NCBI GenBank assembly: GCA_910574865.1
Contig: CAJTDN010000014.1
Coordinates: forward strand, 61,630 to 125,629
Direction of reading: 5' to 3'
Source: Lachnospiraceae bacterium
GTDB lineage: Bacteria > Bacillota > Clostridia > Lachnospirales > Lachnospiraceae
DNA: 64,000 bases
Shown here: positions 46,640 through 55,456 of the stretch, one piece after another
Layout of the letters: the number at the start of each line of letters is the position of its first letter
How positions within the stretch are numbered: position 1 is the stretch's first letter
Made by a program: the position numbers and the translations under genes
The notes under the pieces: generated by a model
Told to the model about the DNA's origin: nothing
What the model saw: the letters and a program-made list of their open reading frames with translations, nothing else
Databases searched by the model: none

Positions 46640-48715
46640 ATGGAAACGATGCGGGACGAGTGGCAGGAGGGCTATTTGCAGCGGCATGAGCTTTGCCTGG
46701 AACGTGTCAGGATGATGCAAACGGAGGAGACGGTGCCGGAGCCGTTTCGCGCCTATTTCCAGAAGGTGGCGGGTTTTTTCCTGGAGACGGAGGCGGTACG
46801 CGTCCAGGTGGCGGACGGGATGTGGCAGCGGCTTGACATGGCGCGGATGCAGGAGCGAAACTACAAATTATACGAGGACGTCTTGCCGGAAAATTATGGG
46901 ACGAGTTATGCCAATCCGTCTTATGCAAGGGCCTCGCTGGGCAGGGAGTACGGGCAGATTCTGTGTGTGCTTTATGCCGAACTTCGTTGCGCGGTTCCCT
47001 ATGCGTTCGAGGGACGCGCAGGATACTTGACGATATTGGGCGAACTGCTGATTGAAATGTACAACTGTTTCGAAGGGGAGCTTCCCAAATATCAGACGTT
47101 GAAGGACATTTTTTATTGGTATGCCAGTGATTATTGCGACGTGTTTTTCGCCGACCGCATCGAGGAACAGCTGCATCCGGAGAAATGCGTGGCCGCAAAG
47201 TGGCTCTCGGAGGCGGATTTGGATGATTTACGCTATCTTTATCGCTATGGGGAGTACGTCACGGAAAATGAAATTGGCACCGCCAGGCACTTGGGAACCC
47301 TTCCCGAAGAGACGATTCAGAAAATGGCAGACGTTTATACGGAAGGATACCGACAAGGGTTTATCAACACGGGCAAGGACTTGTCGAAGAAGTCCATCGT
47401 GGATGTCCGTTATCGTCTGGGGTTCGAGCGCGTGATAAAAAAGGCGATAGAGAATTTTCGGGAAATGGGCTTAAAGCCGGTCATCATCCGGGCGGCGACA
47501 AGTGCCATTACGAAGCGGGAGCAGGCGAAGGTCGGTTACTACGGGGCGATTGCCAACAAGCAGTACGAGTACGACCATCGGTTTGACCAGGCGTTGTTTT
47601 TGGACAAGCGGTACGTGGATCGTAAATTGGACATCATGAAGAACGTCTATGAAAAGAACAAGGAGCCGGCGGCGCAGTTTGCCGGGCCGGCCTTGATGGA
47701 GGTGTTTGGCGAGAGGCCGTTTTCACCGCAGGTGACGAAGGAGGCCGCAAGCTACGATGTCGCGCAGCAGGAGCTGTCCGTGCAGTACGAGGCCAAGTCG
47801 GGGCAGATTACGAACCAGTATATCAAGGGCGAGGAGCGCAGCTTTACGATTGTTGCCTATCCCGTGCCGGAAATCGGGGAGCGTTACAAGGAGATTTTTG
47901 ATGACGTGATTCGCATTAACACGCTGGACGCGGGCGAATACGCGAAGGTGCAACAGAAATTGATTGACGCGCTGGACATGGGCGAATACGTGCGGGTGTT
48001 GGGGAAAGGCGTGAACCAGACGGACTTGGCAATACGGCTTCATCCATTGGGCGACCCGCAAAAGGAGACGAAGTTTGAAAATTGCGTGGCGGATGTCAAC
48101 ATCCCGGTGGGCGAGGTGTTTACCTCCCCGGTGCTAAAAGGGACGCAAGGCGTGCTTCATGTAAGCAAGGTGTACCTTCATGAACTGCAGTACCTGGATT
48201 TGAGGATTACGTTTGAGGACGGCATGATTCGCGATTACACTTGCGCCAATTTTGAAAATGAAGAGGACAACCGTAAATACGTTTATGACAACGTGCTGCA
48301 TCATCACGAGACGTTGCCGATTGGCGAGTTTGCCATCGGAACCAACACGACGGCCTACGTGGTCGGCAGGAAGTACGGCATCGAGGACAAGTGGCCGATT
48401 TTGATTGCGGAGAAGACGGGGCCGCATTTCGCCGTGGGCGACACTTGTTATAGCTGGGCCGAGGACGTCGCGGTTTATAATCCGGATGGCAAGGAAATCG
48501 TCGCGAGGGACAATTCGGTGTCCATTTTGCGAAAGGAGGACGTTTCCAAAGCGTATTTCCAGTGCCACACGGATATTACGATTCCGTATGAGGAATTAGG
48601 GGAAATAAGTGTAGTGACAAAAGAAGGAAAAACGATTATACTATTGAAGGATGGTAAGTTCGTCCTTCCGGGAACAGAAATGCTGAACGAGGCGTTCGCG
48701 GAAGAAAATAGTTGA
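46640..48715 (+). CDS. M29-like (AmpS/AmpT-type) aminopeptidase
   Basis: A 691-residue protein whose C-terminal half resembles thermophilic aminopeptidases of family M29, cobalt/zinc enzymes. Presumed ligands are E492 in IPVGEVFTSP, E563 in LPIGEFAIGTN and H596 in TGPHFAVGD, followed by Asp/His in YNPDGKEIVARDN. The N-terminal 300 residues form an extra helical domain (YWYASDYCDVFFADRIEEQ) not found in short M29 enzymes, so this is a long clade. The catalytic Tyr could not be placed with certainty. The start is the ATG behind GAGAGGAAGG. It is the third gene after VanZ and DUF6142. Confidence 0.8.
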   Translation: METMRDEWQEGYLQRHELCLERVRMMQTEETVPEPFRAYFQKVAGFFLETEAVRVQVADGMWQRLDMARMQERNYKLYEDVLPENYGTSYANPSYARASLGREYGQILCVLYAELRCAVPYAFEGRAGYLTILGELLIEMYNCFEGELPKYQTLKDIFYWYASDYCDVFFADRIEEQLHPEKCVAAKWLSEADLDDLRYLYRYGEYVTENEIGTARHLGTLPEETIQKMADVYTEGYRQGFINTGKDLSKKSIVDVRYRLGFERVIKKAIENFREMGLKPVIIRAATSAITKREQAKVGYYGAIANKQYEYDHRFDQALFLDKRYVDRKLDIMKNVYEKNKEPAAQFAGPALMEVFGERPFSPQVTKEAASYDVAQQELSVQYEAKSGQITNQYIKGEERSFTIVAYPVPEIGERYKEIFDDVIRINTLDAGEYAKVQQKLIDALDMGEYVRVLGKGVNQTDLAIRLHPLGDPQKETKFENCVADVNIPVGEVFTSPVLKGTQGVLHVSKVYLHELQYLDLRITFEDGMIRDYTCANFENEEDNRKYVYDNVLHHHETLPIGEFAIGTNTTAYVVGRKYGIEDKWPILIAEKTGPHFAVGDTCYSWAEDVAVYNPDGKEIVARDNSVSILRKEDVSKAYFQCHTDITIPYEELGEISVVTKEGKTIILLKDGKFVLPGTEMLNEAFAEENS

Positions 48716-48828
48716 CAATGGGAGCGCGTACATGCGGGGCTGGCGGCATGCAAAAAGCGCGGCGATGAAGAAACCGCATGACACGTGAGGTTGGCGGCGC
48801 ATGAAAGAAGAGAAAGGTGGATGTTTGT

Positions 48829-49329
48829 ATGGCTAAGGTAGGAATCGTGATGGGCAGCGACTCGGACTTGAAGGTCATGAGCAAGGCTGCGAAGATGTTG
48901 GAAAAGTTGGGAATCGAGTATGAGATGCACATTATCTCCGCTCACCGCGAGCCGGACGTGTTCTTTGAGTGGGCGAAGGCGGCGGAAGAAAAAGGAATCA
49001 AGGTGATTATCGCGGGGGCGGGCATGGCGGCGCACCTTCCGGGCATGTGCGCGGCGCTGTTCCCGCTGCCGGTGGTGGGCGTGCCGCTTTCCGGCAGCAA
49101 GTTGGACGGCATGGACGCGGTGTACTCCATCATGCAGATGCCGCCGGGAATTCCGGTGGCGACGGTGGCCATTGACGGCGGGATGAACGCGGCGATTCTG
49201 GCGGCAAGGATTCTGGCCGTGTCGGATTCGGAGATGCTTTCGAGGTTGAAGGATTATACGGTGGAAATGAAGGAGGCCGTGCAGGCGAAGGACGCACGGT
49301 TGCAGGAAACGGGGTACGAGGCGTATTAA
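48829..49329 (+). CDS. purE: 5-(carboxyamino)imidazole ribonucleotide mutase
   Basis: Class I PurE moves the carboxylate of N5-CAIR to CAIR in purine synthesis. The 166-residue protein has GIVMGSDSDLKVM near the N-terminus, SAHREPDVFFEWA with the active-site His, and the GAGMAAHLPGM segment. All are typical of the octameric enzyme. The ATG at 48829 has AAAGGTGG eight bases upstream; an in-frame GTG 12 bases earlier is less well placed. purK is not in this window. The gene is followed by family C repeats and then purM. Confidence 0.96.
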   Translation: MAKVGIVMGSDSDLKVMSKAAKMLEKLGIEYEMHIISAHREPDVFFEWAKAAEEKGIKVIIAGAGMAAHLPGMCAALFPLPVVGVPLSGSKLDGMDAVYSIMQMPPGIPVATVAIDGGMNAAILAARILAVSDSEMLSRLKDYTVEMKEAVQAKDARLQETGYEAY

Positions 49330-49573
49330 TAAGGTAACTCCGCTTAGCTAGGCTCTTGAGAGACCTCGCCAAGATGCGCGGAGTACATTCGCACGTAAGC
49401 GTCCGAAGTACAGACGCTAAGTGCTCATGGTAAGGAAGTTACGCTGCACTAGGCGAGGAAACTCCGCATAACTAGGCTCGAAAGAACCTCACCAAGGTAT
49501 GCGGAGTGCATTCACACTAAGCTCGTGTGGAACCTCGCTAAGTGTTCATGGCAAGTGCTCATGGTAAGGAGGG
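49330..49573 (+). repeat. Family C intergenic repeats, two tandem variants, before purM
   Basis: Two related units lie in tandem. Unit 1 (about 49335-49436) has ACTCCGC pairing with GCGGAGT around AGGCTC/GAGACCT, then GCGTC/GACGC, and ends TAAGTGCTCATGGTAAGG. Unit 2 (about 49437-49573) begins GTTACGCTGCACTAGGCGAGG, repeats the ACTCCGC/GCGGAGT hairpin with AGGCTC-GAAA-GAACCT inside, adds CACAC/GTGTG, and ends TAAGTGTTCATGGCAAGTGCTCATGGTAAGGAGG. The last GGAGG is the purM ribosome binding site. Confidence 0.75.
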
Positions 49574-49582
49574 ATTTTACAA

Positions 49583-50614
49583 ATGGGAATGGATTATAAG
49601 CATGCCGGCGTGGATATCGAGGCCGGCTATAAGTCGGTGGAATTGATGAAGGAGCATGTGAAAAAGACGATGCGCGAAGAGGTACTGGGTGGCCTGGGCG
49701 GCTTTTCCGGGGCCTTTTCGCTGGACAAGATCAAGGAAATGGATGATCCGGTCCTGCTTTCCGGCACGGACGGGTGCGGCACGAAGGTGAAGCTGGCGTT
49801 CGTGATGGACAAGCATGACACGATTGGCATCGACGCGGTGGCGATGTGTGTCAACGACATTGCCTGCGCCGGCGGGGAGCCGCTATTTTTCTTGGACTAT
49901 ATTGCTTGCGGGAAGAATGAGCCGGAAAAAATCGCCACCATCGTCAAGGGCGTGGCAGAAGGGTGCTTGCAGTCCGATGCGGCGTTGATTGGCGGCGAGA
50001 CGGCGGAGCATCCGGGACTGATGCCGGAAGACGAGTATGATTTGGCCGGGTTCGCGGTCGGCGTGGTGGACCGCAAGGACTTGATTACGGGGGATGCACT
50101 GCAAGCCGGGGACGTGCTGGTCGGCATGGCTTCTTCCGGCGTGCACAGCAACGGGTTTTCCCTCGTGCGCAAGGTGTTTGAAATCACGAAAGAGTCACTG
50201 GAAACGTATTATGACGACCTGGGGATGACGCTTGGCGAGGCGCTCCTGGCCCCGACGAAGATTTATGTGAAGGCGTTAAAGGGCATCAAGGACGCGGGCG
50301 TGACCGTGAAAGCCTGCAGCCACATTACCGGCGGCGGCTTTTATGAGAATATTCCGCGCATGTTGAAGGACGGCGTGCACGCGGTGATTGAGAAGGACAG
50401 CTATCCGGTGCCGCCCATCTTTGGTTTGTTGGCGAAGAAGGGCGAGATTGCCGAGCAGATGATGTACAACACGTTCAACATGGGACTGGGCATGGTGATT
50501 GCCGTGGACGCGGCGGACGTGGAGCGGACGATGGACGCGATTGGGGCGGCGGGAGAGACCCCGTACGTGGTCGGCCGTGTCGAGGCCGGGGAAAAAGGAG
50601 TGACTTTATGTTGA
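49583..50614 (+). CDS. purM: Phosphoribosylformylglycinamidine cyclo-ligase
   Basis: AIR synthetase, which closes the imidazole ring using ATP. The 343-residue protein has [16 protein letters not shown] at the start, the PurM/SelD nucleotide segments [16 protein letters not shown] and [49 protein letters not shown], and the C-terminal [15 protein letters not shown]. Complete. purN overlaps its 3' end by seven bases. The ribosome binding site is provided by a family C repeat. Confidence 0.97.
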   Translation: MGMDYKHAGVDIEAGYKSVELMKEHVKKTMREEVLGGLGGFSGAFSLDKIKEMDDPVLLSGTDGCGTKVKLAFVMDKHDTIGIDAVAMCVNDIACAGGEPLFFLDYIACGKNEPEKIATIVKGVAEGCLQSDAALIGGETAEHPGLMPEDEYDLAGFAVGVVDRKDLITGDALQAGDVLVGMASSGVHSNGFSLVRKVFEITKESLETYYDDLGMTLGEALLAPTKIYVKALKGIKDAGVTVKACSHITGGGFYENIPRMLKDGVHAVIEKDSYPVPPIFGLLAKKGEIAEQMMYNTFNMGLGMVIAVDAADVERTMDAIGAAGETPYVVGRVEAGEKGVTLC

Positions 50615-51234
50615 GAGTGGTGGTGATGGTGTCCGGCGGCGGCACGAATTTGCAGGCGATAATGGACGGCGTGGAGAACGGCACGATTACCAATACGGAA
50701 ATCGTGGGAGTCATCAGTAACAATAAAAACGCATACGCCCTGGAGCGGGCGAGAAACAAAGGTATTCCGGCGCGGTGCATTTCCCCGAAGGAGTTTTCAA
50801 CGCGTGAGGAATTTAATCAGGCACTTTTGGCGGGGGTGGATTCGTATCAGCCGGACTTAATCGTGCTGGCCGGATTTTTGGTGGTGATTCCGGTGGAAAT
50901 GATACAGAAGTACCGAAATCGTATCATCAACATTCACCCGTCCCTGATTCCAGCATTTTGCGGGACGGGCTATTACGGACTCAAAGTACATGAAGCCGCG
51001 CTTTCGCGCGGGGTGAAGGTGGTCGGGGCGACGGTACATTTCGTGGACGAGGGAACCGATACCGGCCCGATTATCCTGCAAAAGGCCGTGGAGGTAAGGC
51101 CGGGCGACACTCCAGAAGTGTTGCAGCGCAGGGTGATGGAGGAGGCCGAGTGGGTCATCATGCCCCGGGCGATTGACTTGATTGCCAACGGGAAGGTGAA
51201 AGCCGAAGGCGGCAGGACGGTCTTGGAAGCATGA
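50608..51234 (+). CDS. purN: Phosphoribosylglycinamide formyltransferase
   Basis: Transfers a formyl group from 10-formyltetrahydrofolate to GAR. The 208-residue protein has [16 protein letters not shown] at the N-terminus, the catalytic Asn-His-Asp set ([11 protein letters not shown] with N and [12 protein letters not shown] with D) and the folate loop [16 protein letters not shown]. Start overlaps purM with GGAGTG upstream. The family-typical GKGF-like motif after HPSLIPAF reads [11 protein letters not shown], a common clostridial variant. Confidence 0.96.
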   Translation: MLRVVVMVSGGGTNLQAIMDGVENGTITNTEIVGVISNNKNAYALERARNKGIPARCISPKEFSTREEFNQALLAGVDSYQPDLIVLAGFLVVIPVEMIQKYRNRIINIHPSLIPAFCGTGYYGLKVHEAALSRGVKVVGATVHFVDEGTDTGPIILQKAVEVRPGDTPEVLQRRVMEEAEWVIMPRAIDLIANGKVKAEGGRTVLEA

Positions 51235-51254
51235 GGCGGTCCGTACAACGACGC

Positions 51255-51289
51255 TACGAATTGCGTGGCAATCTGCGGGCATCATGGGG
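51255..51289. repeat. Family A repeat, degenerate right end (partial copy 5)
   Basis: TTGCGTGGCAATCTGCGGGCATCATGGGG closely matches the right end of the 29179 copy (GTGCGTGGCAATCCGAGGGTATCATG). The left end and arms 1 and 2 are missing. It follows purN. Confidence 0.55.
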
Positions 51290-51348
51290 GGCAAACTGTA
51301 TTTTGACCCCAACAACATCATGATATTTGGATAGGAGGAGAGGATTCC

Positions 51349-52410
51349 ATGAAAAGACGCTTTGGACTGGTAATCATGGTCATATTGGCCATTTCCCTTA
51401 TAGGGTGCGCGGACGGGGAGGGCCAATCACGGAATCCGTCGGACGAGGAAAACCAATCACAGACGCCCCCGCCGGAGGAAATCGACGCGCCATTGCTGGC
51501 GGAAGGGGAAACCGTCACCATGGACGGCGAGTGCGAATTCCATGTGGATTCTGTCACCATCTCGGAGAATCCGGAGCTTTATTATGAGGCGGAGGCGGGC
51601 AAAACCTATGTGGATTTCTGCATTACGTATAAAAACCTCACGGATCATACGGTCAGCGCGGGTAATATTCTGGAAGGGACGCTCATTTATTCCGGGTATT
51701 ATAAATATGGTGGCGATGACGTGGCGGCCGGGGGAGAGGGGAGGGAATGGTCTCCCGCACATTGGATAGACTTGGAGCCTTCAGGCACCGGGCAGGTACA
51801 TTATTTTTTCAAGGTGCCGAAAGAGGTGCAGGACGAGGGCCGCATGGTTGAACTGGACATGAGCATACGTGGAAACGAATATCGGGTTGTCGTAAGGGAG
51901 GGGGAGAAGGGCCTCGTCCCCTTCGGCGAAAACGCGGACACGTCCGGCAAGGGTTCCGATGAAAAAGCGGACGCGTCCGGCAAGGATTCCAGGGAGCTTG
52001 TGGACGGACAAGTGGTGGTCACGGACAACGCGAAATTCTATGTGGAATATTCAAAATTCGCGAAGGAGGTGACACCTCCGGCACCGGGGAGTGCTTATGT
52101 ATATTATAAGGCCGAGGACGGAAAGACATACATCGATGTCTGCATCGTGTACACGAATCTGTCCACCGAGAAGATTGCCGTGCACAAGGCAGTTTCCGCC
52201 GATCTGGACCAGGCAGAGGCGCAGGCGGAGGTGGTGGAGATTGGCAAGAGGAGCAATTTTGACAATTCAGGCCCTATAGACATCATACCGCTATGCACGG
52301 AGTATGTCCATTATATCTTCCAGGTTCCCGAAGAATTGGAAACCAGTAGTGAAAAGGTGACAATCTCCTTTAAAATAGACGGCAAACGCTATACGTATTC
52401 TGTGAAGTAA
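51349..52410 (+). CDS. Lipoprotein with two DUF4352-like beta domains
   Basis: A 353-residue exported lipoprotein. The N-terminus is MKRRFGLVIMVILAISLIGC, a signal peptide with lipobox LIGC, to be processed by Lgt (encoded at 5504). After a Pro/Glu/Gln linker, two related immunoglobulin-like domains follow (about residues 60-180 and 223-353). Each has the pattern (G)KTYVDFCITYKNLT or GKTYIDVCIVYTNLS and an HYFFKVP or HYIFQVP strand near the end. Between them is a short repeat (ADTSGKGS, ADASGKDS). Such DUF4352-like domains may bind ligands or stabilise surface complexes; the role is unknown. It interrupts the purine gene series. Confidence 0.8.
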   Translation: MKRRFGLVIMVILAISLIGCADGEGQSRNPSDEENQSQTPPPEEIDAPLLAEGETVTMDGECEFHVDSVTISENPELYYEAEAGKTYVDFCITYKNLTDHTVSAGNILEGTLIYSGYYKYGGDDVAAGGEGREWSPAHWIDLEPSGTGQVHYFFKVPKEVQDEGRMVELDMSIRGNEYRVVVREGEKGLVPFGENADTSGKGSDEKADASGKDSRELVDGQVVVTDNAKFYVEYSKFAKEVTPPAPGSAYVYYKAEDGKTYIDVCIVYTNLSTEKIAVHKAVSADLDQAEAQAEVVEIGKRSNFDNSGPIDIIPLCTEYVHYIFQVPEELETSSEKVTISFKIDGKRYTYSVK

Positions 52411-52416
52411 ATGGTG

Positions 52417-52581
52417 GTTACAGTTCAGCCAGACCGCAAAAGGACGGAAAATCATGCCTGCATGAATTTGACGGACTGCCAGCGGTCTGAGGAAGCGCCC
52501 GTTCATGGGCAAAAAGAGCTACGAATGTAGCGGAAAGCGCTTTTAGGCGCGTTTTTCGAATGGGTGCGGCTGAACTGTGAC
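52417..52581. repeat. Branched palindromic element before purD
   Basis: ACAGTTCAGCC (52420-52430) pairs perfectly with GGCTGAACTGT (52568-52578), extending to 14 pairs with one wobble. Inside are AGACCGC/GCGGTCT (52431-52437 with 52482-52488), GCCC-GTTCAT-GGGC (52497-52510), GCTAC-GAAT-GTAGC (52518-52531) and GCGC-TTTTAG-GCGC plus GTTTTT (52537-52556), a terminator-like hairpin. The design (closing stem plus several arms) is like family A but the sequence is different. Confidence 0.7.
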
Positions 52582-52666
52582 AAATGGTATTATAAGAATC
52601 TTGCGTTGGCGTGGAAGAAATCTCGCCAAGTGTTCGTTACAAATGATTATAGTGGAGGTATTTATC

Positions 52667-53938
52667 ATGAAGGTTTTAATCGTAGGAAGCGGCGGCAGGG
52701 AGCACGCGATAGCGATGAGCGCGGCGAAGAGCGACAAGGTGGAGAAGATGTATTGTGCGCCGGGAAACGCGGGAATCGCGGAGTATGCGGAGTGCGTGGC
52801 AATCGGCGCCATGGAGTTTGACAAGTTGGTGGCGTTTGCCAGGGAGAAGGCAATCGACCTGGTCATCGTGGGGATGGACGACCCGCTGGTGGGCGGCCTG
52901 GTGGACGAGATGGAGGCGGCGGGTATCCGTACCTTCGGACCGCGCAAGAATGCGGCAATCCTGGAGGGCTCGAAGGCATTTTCCAAGGATTTGATGAAAA
53001 AATATAATATCCCGACGGCGGCGTATGAGAATTTCACCAACCCGGAGGCGGCGCTTGCCTACCTTGAGACGGCAAAATTCCCCATCGTGCTCAAGGCGGA
53101 CGGGCTGGCCCTTGGCAAGGGCGTGTTGATTTGTCAAAACCTCGAGGAGGCGAAAGAAGGTGTCAAGACCATCATGCTGGACAAGAAGTTCGGTTCCGCG
53201 GGAAATGAGATGGTGGTTGAGGAGTTTATGACGGGGCGCGAGGTGTCCGTGCTTTCGTTCGTGGACGGGAAGACGATAAAGACGATGACTTCGGCGCAGG
53301 ACCACAAGCGGGCGGGAGATGGCGACACTGGCTTAAATACCGGCGGCATGGGCACGTTTTCCCCGAGCCCGTTCTATACCGAGGAAGTGGATAAGTTCTG
53401 TCAGAAATACATTTACCAGCCAACGGTTGACGCGATGGCGGCCGAGGGGCGTGTGTTCAAAGGAATCATTTTCTTTGGGTTGATGCTGACCGAGGACGGG
53501 CCGAAGGTGCTTGAATATAACGCTCGGTTTGGCGACCCGGAGGCGCAGGTGGTGTTGCCGCGCATGAAAAATGATTTAATCGAGGTGGCGGAAGCCTGCA
53601 TCGACGGTACGCTTAACGAGATTGATTTGCAGTTCGAGGACAACGCGGCGGTCTGCGTGGTATTGGCAAGCGAAGGGTATCCGGTCAGCTACGAGAAAGG
53701 TTACCCGATTGAAGGTTTCGACGAGTTTAAGAAGCACGAAGGATATTATTGTTTCCATGCCGGAACGAAGTTTGATGACGGGAACATCGTGACGAACGGC
53801 GGGCGCGTGCTCGGCGTGACGGCGAAGGGCGACACCTTGAAGGAAGCACGGAAAAACGCCTACGCGGCGACGGAGTGGGTGAAGTTCGCAAACAAATACA
53901 TGCGCCATGACATCGGGAAGGCGATAGACGAGGTATGA
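52667..53938 (+). CDS. purD: Phosphoribosylamine--glycine ligase
   Basis: GAR synthetase joins glycine to phosphoribosylamine with ATP. The start ATG has GGAGG eight bases upstream. The 423-residue protein shows KVLIVGSGGREHAIA, the ATP-grasp segments FPIVLKADGLALGKGVLIC and VVEEFMTGREVSVLSFVDG, HKRAGDGDTGLNTGGMGTFSPSP and LEYNARFGDPEAQVVLP. Complete and typical. A strong terminator follows at 53977, closing the purine region. Confidence 0.97.
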   Translation: MKVLIVGSGGREHAIAMSAAKSDKVEKMYCAPGNAGIAEYAECVAIGAMEFDKLVAFAREKAIDLVIVGMDDPLVGGLVDEMEAAGIRTFGPRKNAAILEGSKAFSKDLMKKYNIPTAAYENFTNPEAALAYLETAKFPIVLKADGLALGKGVLICQNLEEAKEGVKTIMLDKKFGSAGNEMVVEEFMTGREVSVLSFVDGKTIKTMTSAQDHKRAGDGDTGLNTGGMGTFSPSPFYTEEVDKFCQKYIYQPTVDAMAAEGRVFKGIIFFGLMLTEDGPKVLEYNARFGDPEAQVVLPRMKNDLIEVAEACIDGTLNEIDLQFEDNAAVCVVLASEGYPVSYEKGYPIEGFDEFKKHEGYYCFHAGTKFDDGNIVTNGGRVLGVTAKGDTLKEARKNAYAATEWVKFANKYMRHDIGKAIDEV

Positions 53939-53976
53939 GAGAGAGCTTTTCCAACCGCACAGCTGGGAATTTTTTT

Positions 53977-54003
53977 AGGGGGCTTTTATGCCCCCTCTTT
54001 GTT
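53977..54003 (+). terminator. Terminator after purD
   Basis: AGGGGGC-TTTTAT-GCCCCCT followed by CTTTGTTTT. A classic Rho-independent terminator, also marking the boundary between core genes and the decayed region. Confidence 0.9.
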
Positions 54004-54011
54004 TTCCGTGT

Positions 54012-54191
54012 GCACTGGTCAACAAAAACTGGACACTTAAATTGTATTTTTTGACATACAATCTGCGATTACTGTATAGCTGCATATGTTTCCCTATACT
54101 GTTTAGGTGTCAGATATCCCAGTGAGTATGCCGGCCGTTCTTCGTTGAAGAACTTTATATATGCTTCCATCTCTTTCTGGACATTTTCGCC
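54012..54191 (-). pseudogene. IS3-family transposase remnant (C-terminal end)
   Basis: On the minus strand, 54069-54191 encodes the last 40 residues of an IS3-type integrase (ENVQKEMEAYIKFFNEERPAY... ending in PKQYRETYAAIQ). Just outside lies TGGTCAACAAAAACTGGACAC (54016-54036), a sequence like the terminal inverted repeat of such elements. The rest of the transposase is absent; at about 54192 the sequence changes abruptly to GC-rich unrelated DNA. Confidence 0.8.
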
Positions 54192-54398
54192 TTGCAGATG
54201 AAAGTGCGAGGGCGCCCCAATGAAGGAAATCCTGCGTAAGGCCAGTGCCATCTCGGCGGCCGCCGCCCTGCGCGAGGAAACCGGATTTTTTGTAAAAGAG
54301 GACATGGAACGCATTTACCAGGAGGTGAGGGTGGTGGGCCTGCCGCTATAATTCGCAGTGGAAGGTGGAGATAGCCACAAGAAATGTTTCACAATGTA
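54192..54398 (+). other. Unassigned fragment, possible 3' gene end
   Basis: From the ATG at 54220 to a TAA at 54349-54351 an open frame of 43 codons reads MKEILRKASAISAAAALREE and ends in VGLPL. It is GC-rich, unlike its neighbours, and has no ribosome binding site, so it looks like the 3' end of a truncated host-like gene. No family is recognised. The remainder up to the promoter at 54399 shows nothing else. Confidence 0.35.
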
Positions 54399-54427
54399 TT
54401 GACAATGCTGATACAATTGGATATACT
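54399..54427 (+). promoter_or_regulatory. Toxin-antitoxin operon promoter
   Basis: TTGACA (54399-54404), 17 bases, TATACT (54422-54427). The antitoxin ATG follows 30 bases later behind GGAGGTG. Confidence 0.8.
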
Positions 54428-54457
54428 ATAAGTGGAACAGAAATGGAGGTGAACCTT

Positions 54458-54757
54458 ATGGCTAAAACTGCAAATATTAATATTCGTATTGATCCAGAGA
54501 CAAAATTGAATGCGGAAAAATTGTTTTCCAGTTTTGGTATTACGGTTACGGACGCAATTAACATTTTTCTGCGAAAATCAATTATGGAAGGCGGTCTGCC
54601 ATTTGAAATGAAACAACCACGTTATAATGCGGAAACCGAAGAAGCCATGACAGAGGCAAAAGCCATCATGGCAGGCCAGGTGCGCGCGAAGAGATATTCT
54701 TGTGCGCAAGCTCTTTTCGAAGAACTGGATTCGGAAAAGGATGGTGAGCAATGTTAG
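54458..54757 (+). CDS. RelB/DinJ family antitoxin
   Basis: A 99-residue antitoxin of the RelB/DinJ type, which would bind and neutralise a YafQ/RelE ribonuclease and repress its own promoter. It has the ribbon-helix-helix start KTANINIRIDPETKLNAEKLFSSFGITVTDAINIFL (residues 2-38). A middle helix and a C-terminal toxin-binding tail with the ARAK-like stretch follow. The ATG at 54458 has GGAGGTGAACC upstream. It overlaps the toxin start by seven bases. The antitoxin is intact, while the toxin is frameshifted. Confidence 0.92.
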   Translation: MAKTANINIRIDPETKLNAEKLFSSFGITVTDAINIFLRKSIMEGGLPFEMKQPRYNAETEEAMTEAKAIMAGQVRAKRYSCAQALFEELDSEKDGEQC

Positions 54758-55028
54758 AATTGGTGACTACCGGACAATTCCGCAAAGATTATAGGCGCGT
54801 GAAAAAGAGAGGATATGACATGAATTTGTTGAAAGAAGTGATAGACCGGCTTTTGAGTGGGCAAAAGCTTGACGAATGTTATCAAGGTCACGCGTTGGTG
54901 GGAAACTATACGGGATTTCGCGAGTGCACATTTCGCCAGATTGGCTTTTGATTTATGCCAAAGATAAGAAACAGTTGATATTGACGGCTTCGCGAACGGG
55001 AACTCATTCGGATTTGTTTCCGAAATAG
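54751..55028 (+). pseudogene. YafQ-type mRNA interferase toxin, frameshifted
   Basis: The first 60 codons match YafQ (MLELVTTGQFRKDYRRVKKR, HALVGNYTGFREC). At about 54929 one base is missing (TGC-ACA where TGC-CAC-A is expected). The main frame then ends at a TGA near 54949, giving a 66-residue product. Restoring the base gives HISPDWLLIYAKDK and RTGTHSDLF up to TAG at 55026-55028. The lost part carries the catalytic His-containing end (GTHSDLF), so the toxin should be inactive. A sequencing error cannot be excluded. Confidence 0.85.
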
Positions 55029-55099
55029 AGTCGTTTGTCCTTGATTTTCTGCCGTTCATATAATGGAACATGTCGTTCGTATATAGGAAACCACCTTGT

Positions 55100-55205
55100 G
55101 GGGCTGTCGGGAAATGACCGTGCACCTACAATATATGCCGTGATACATCGAGGTTCACGGCAATATATTATGGGCTTGCCGCATTATCCGACAGCCCCTT
55201 TTTTG
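55100..55205. repeat. Family B long palindromic element, copy 2
   Basis: GGGGCTGTCGG (55100-55110) pairs with CCGACAGCCCC (55188-55198) and is followed by seven T residues, so it can act as a terminator. An inner stem has GCCGTGA with TTCACGGC. The ends are the same as in the copy at 22234, while the interior has drifted. Confidence 0.8.
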
Positions 55206-55456
55206 CGCCATAGAACACTTTGTTTCCCATGACGCAAAATCCCTATGGGGGGATGCGCAATTCGCGCCTAAGGAAAATGGCTGCTGACGCGGTCGTGCTC
55301 CGGCGTGAGAGTCCGGCCAATTTTCTTCTCGAACCGTGAGAAAATCTCGTGATTCATGTTACTAAAACATATTTTTAACATTTCGTCAACATCAACGGGA
55401 TAAATTAAACTCACCAAGTGCGAGGCGCCGGAATAAAAATTCGGGAGGTACTTACA

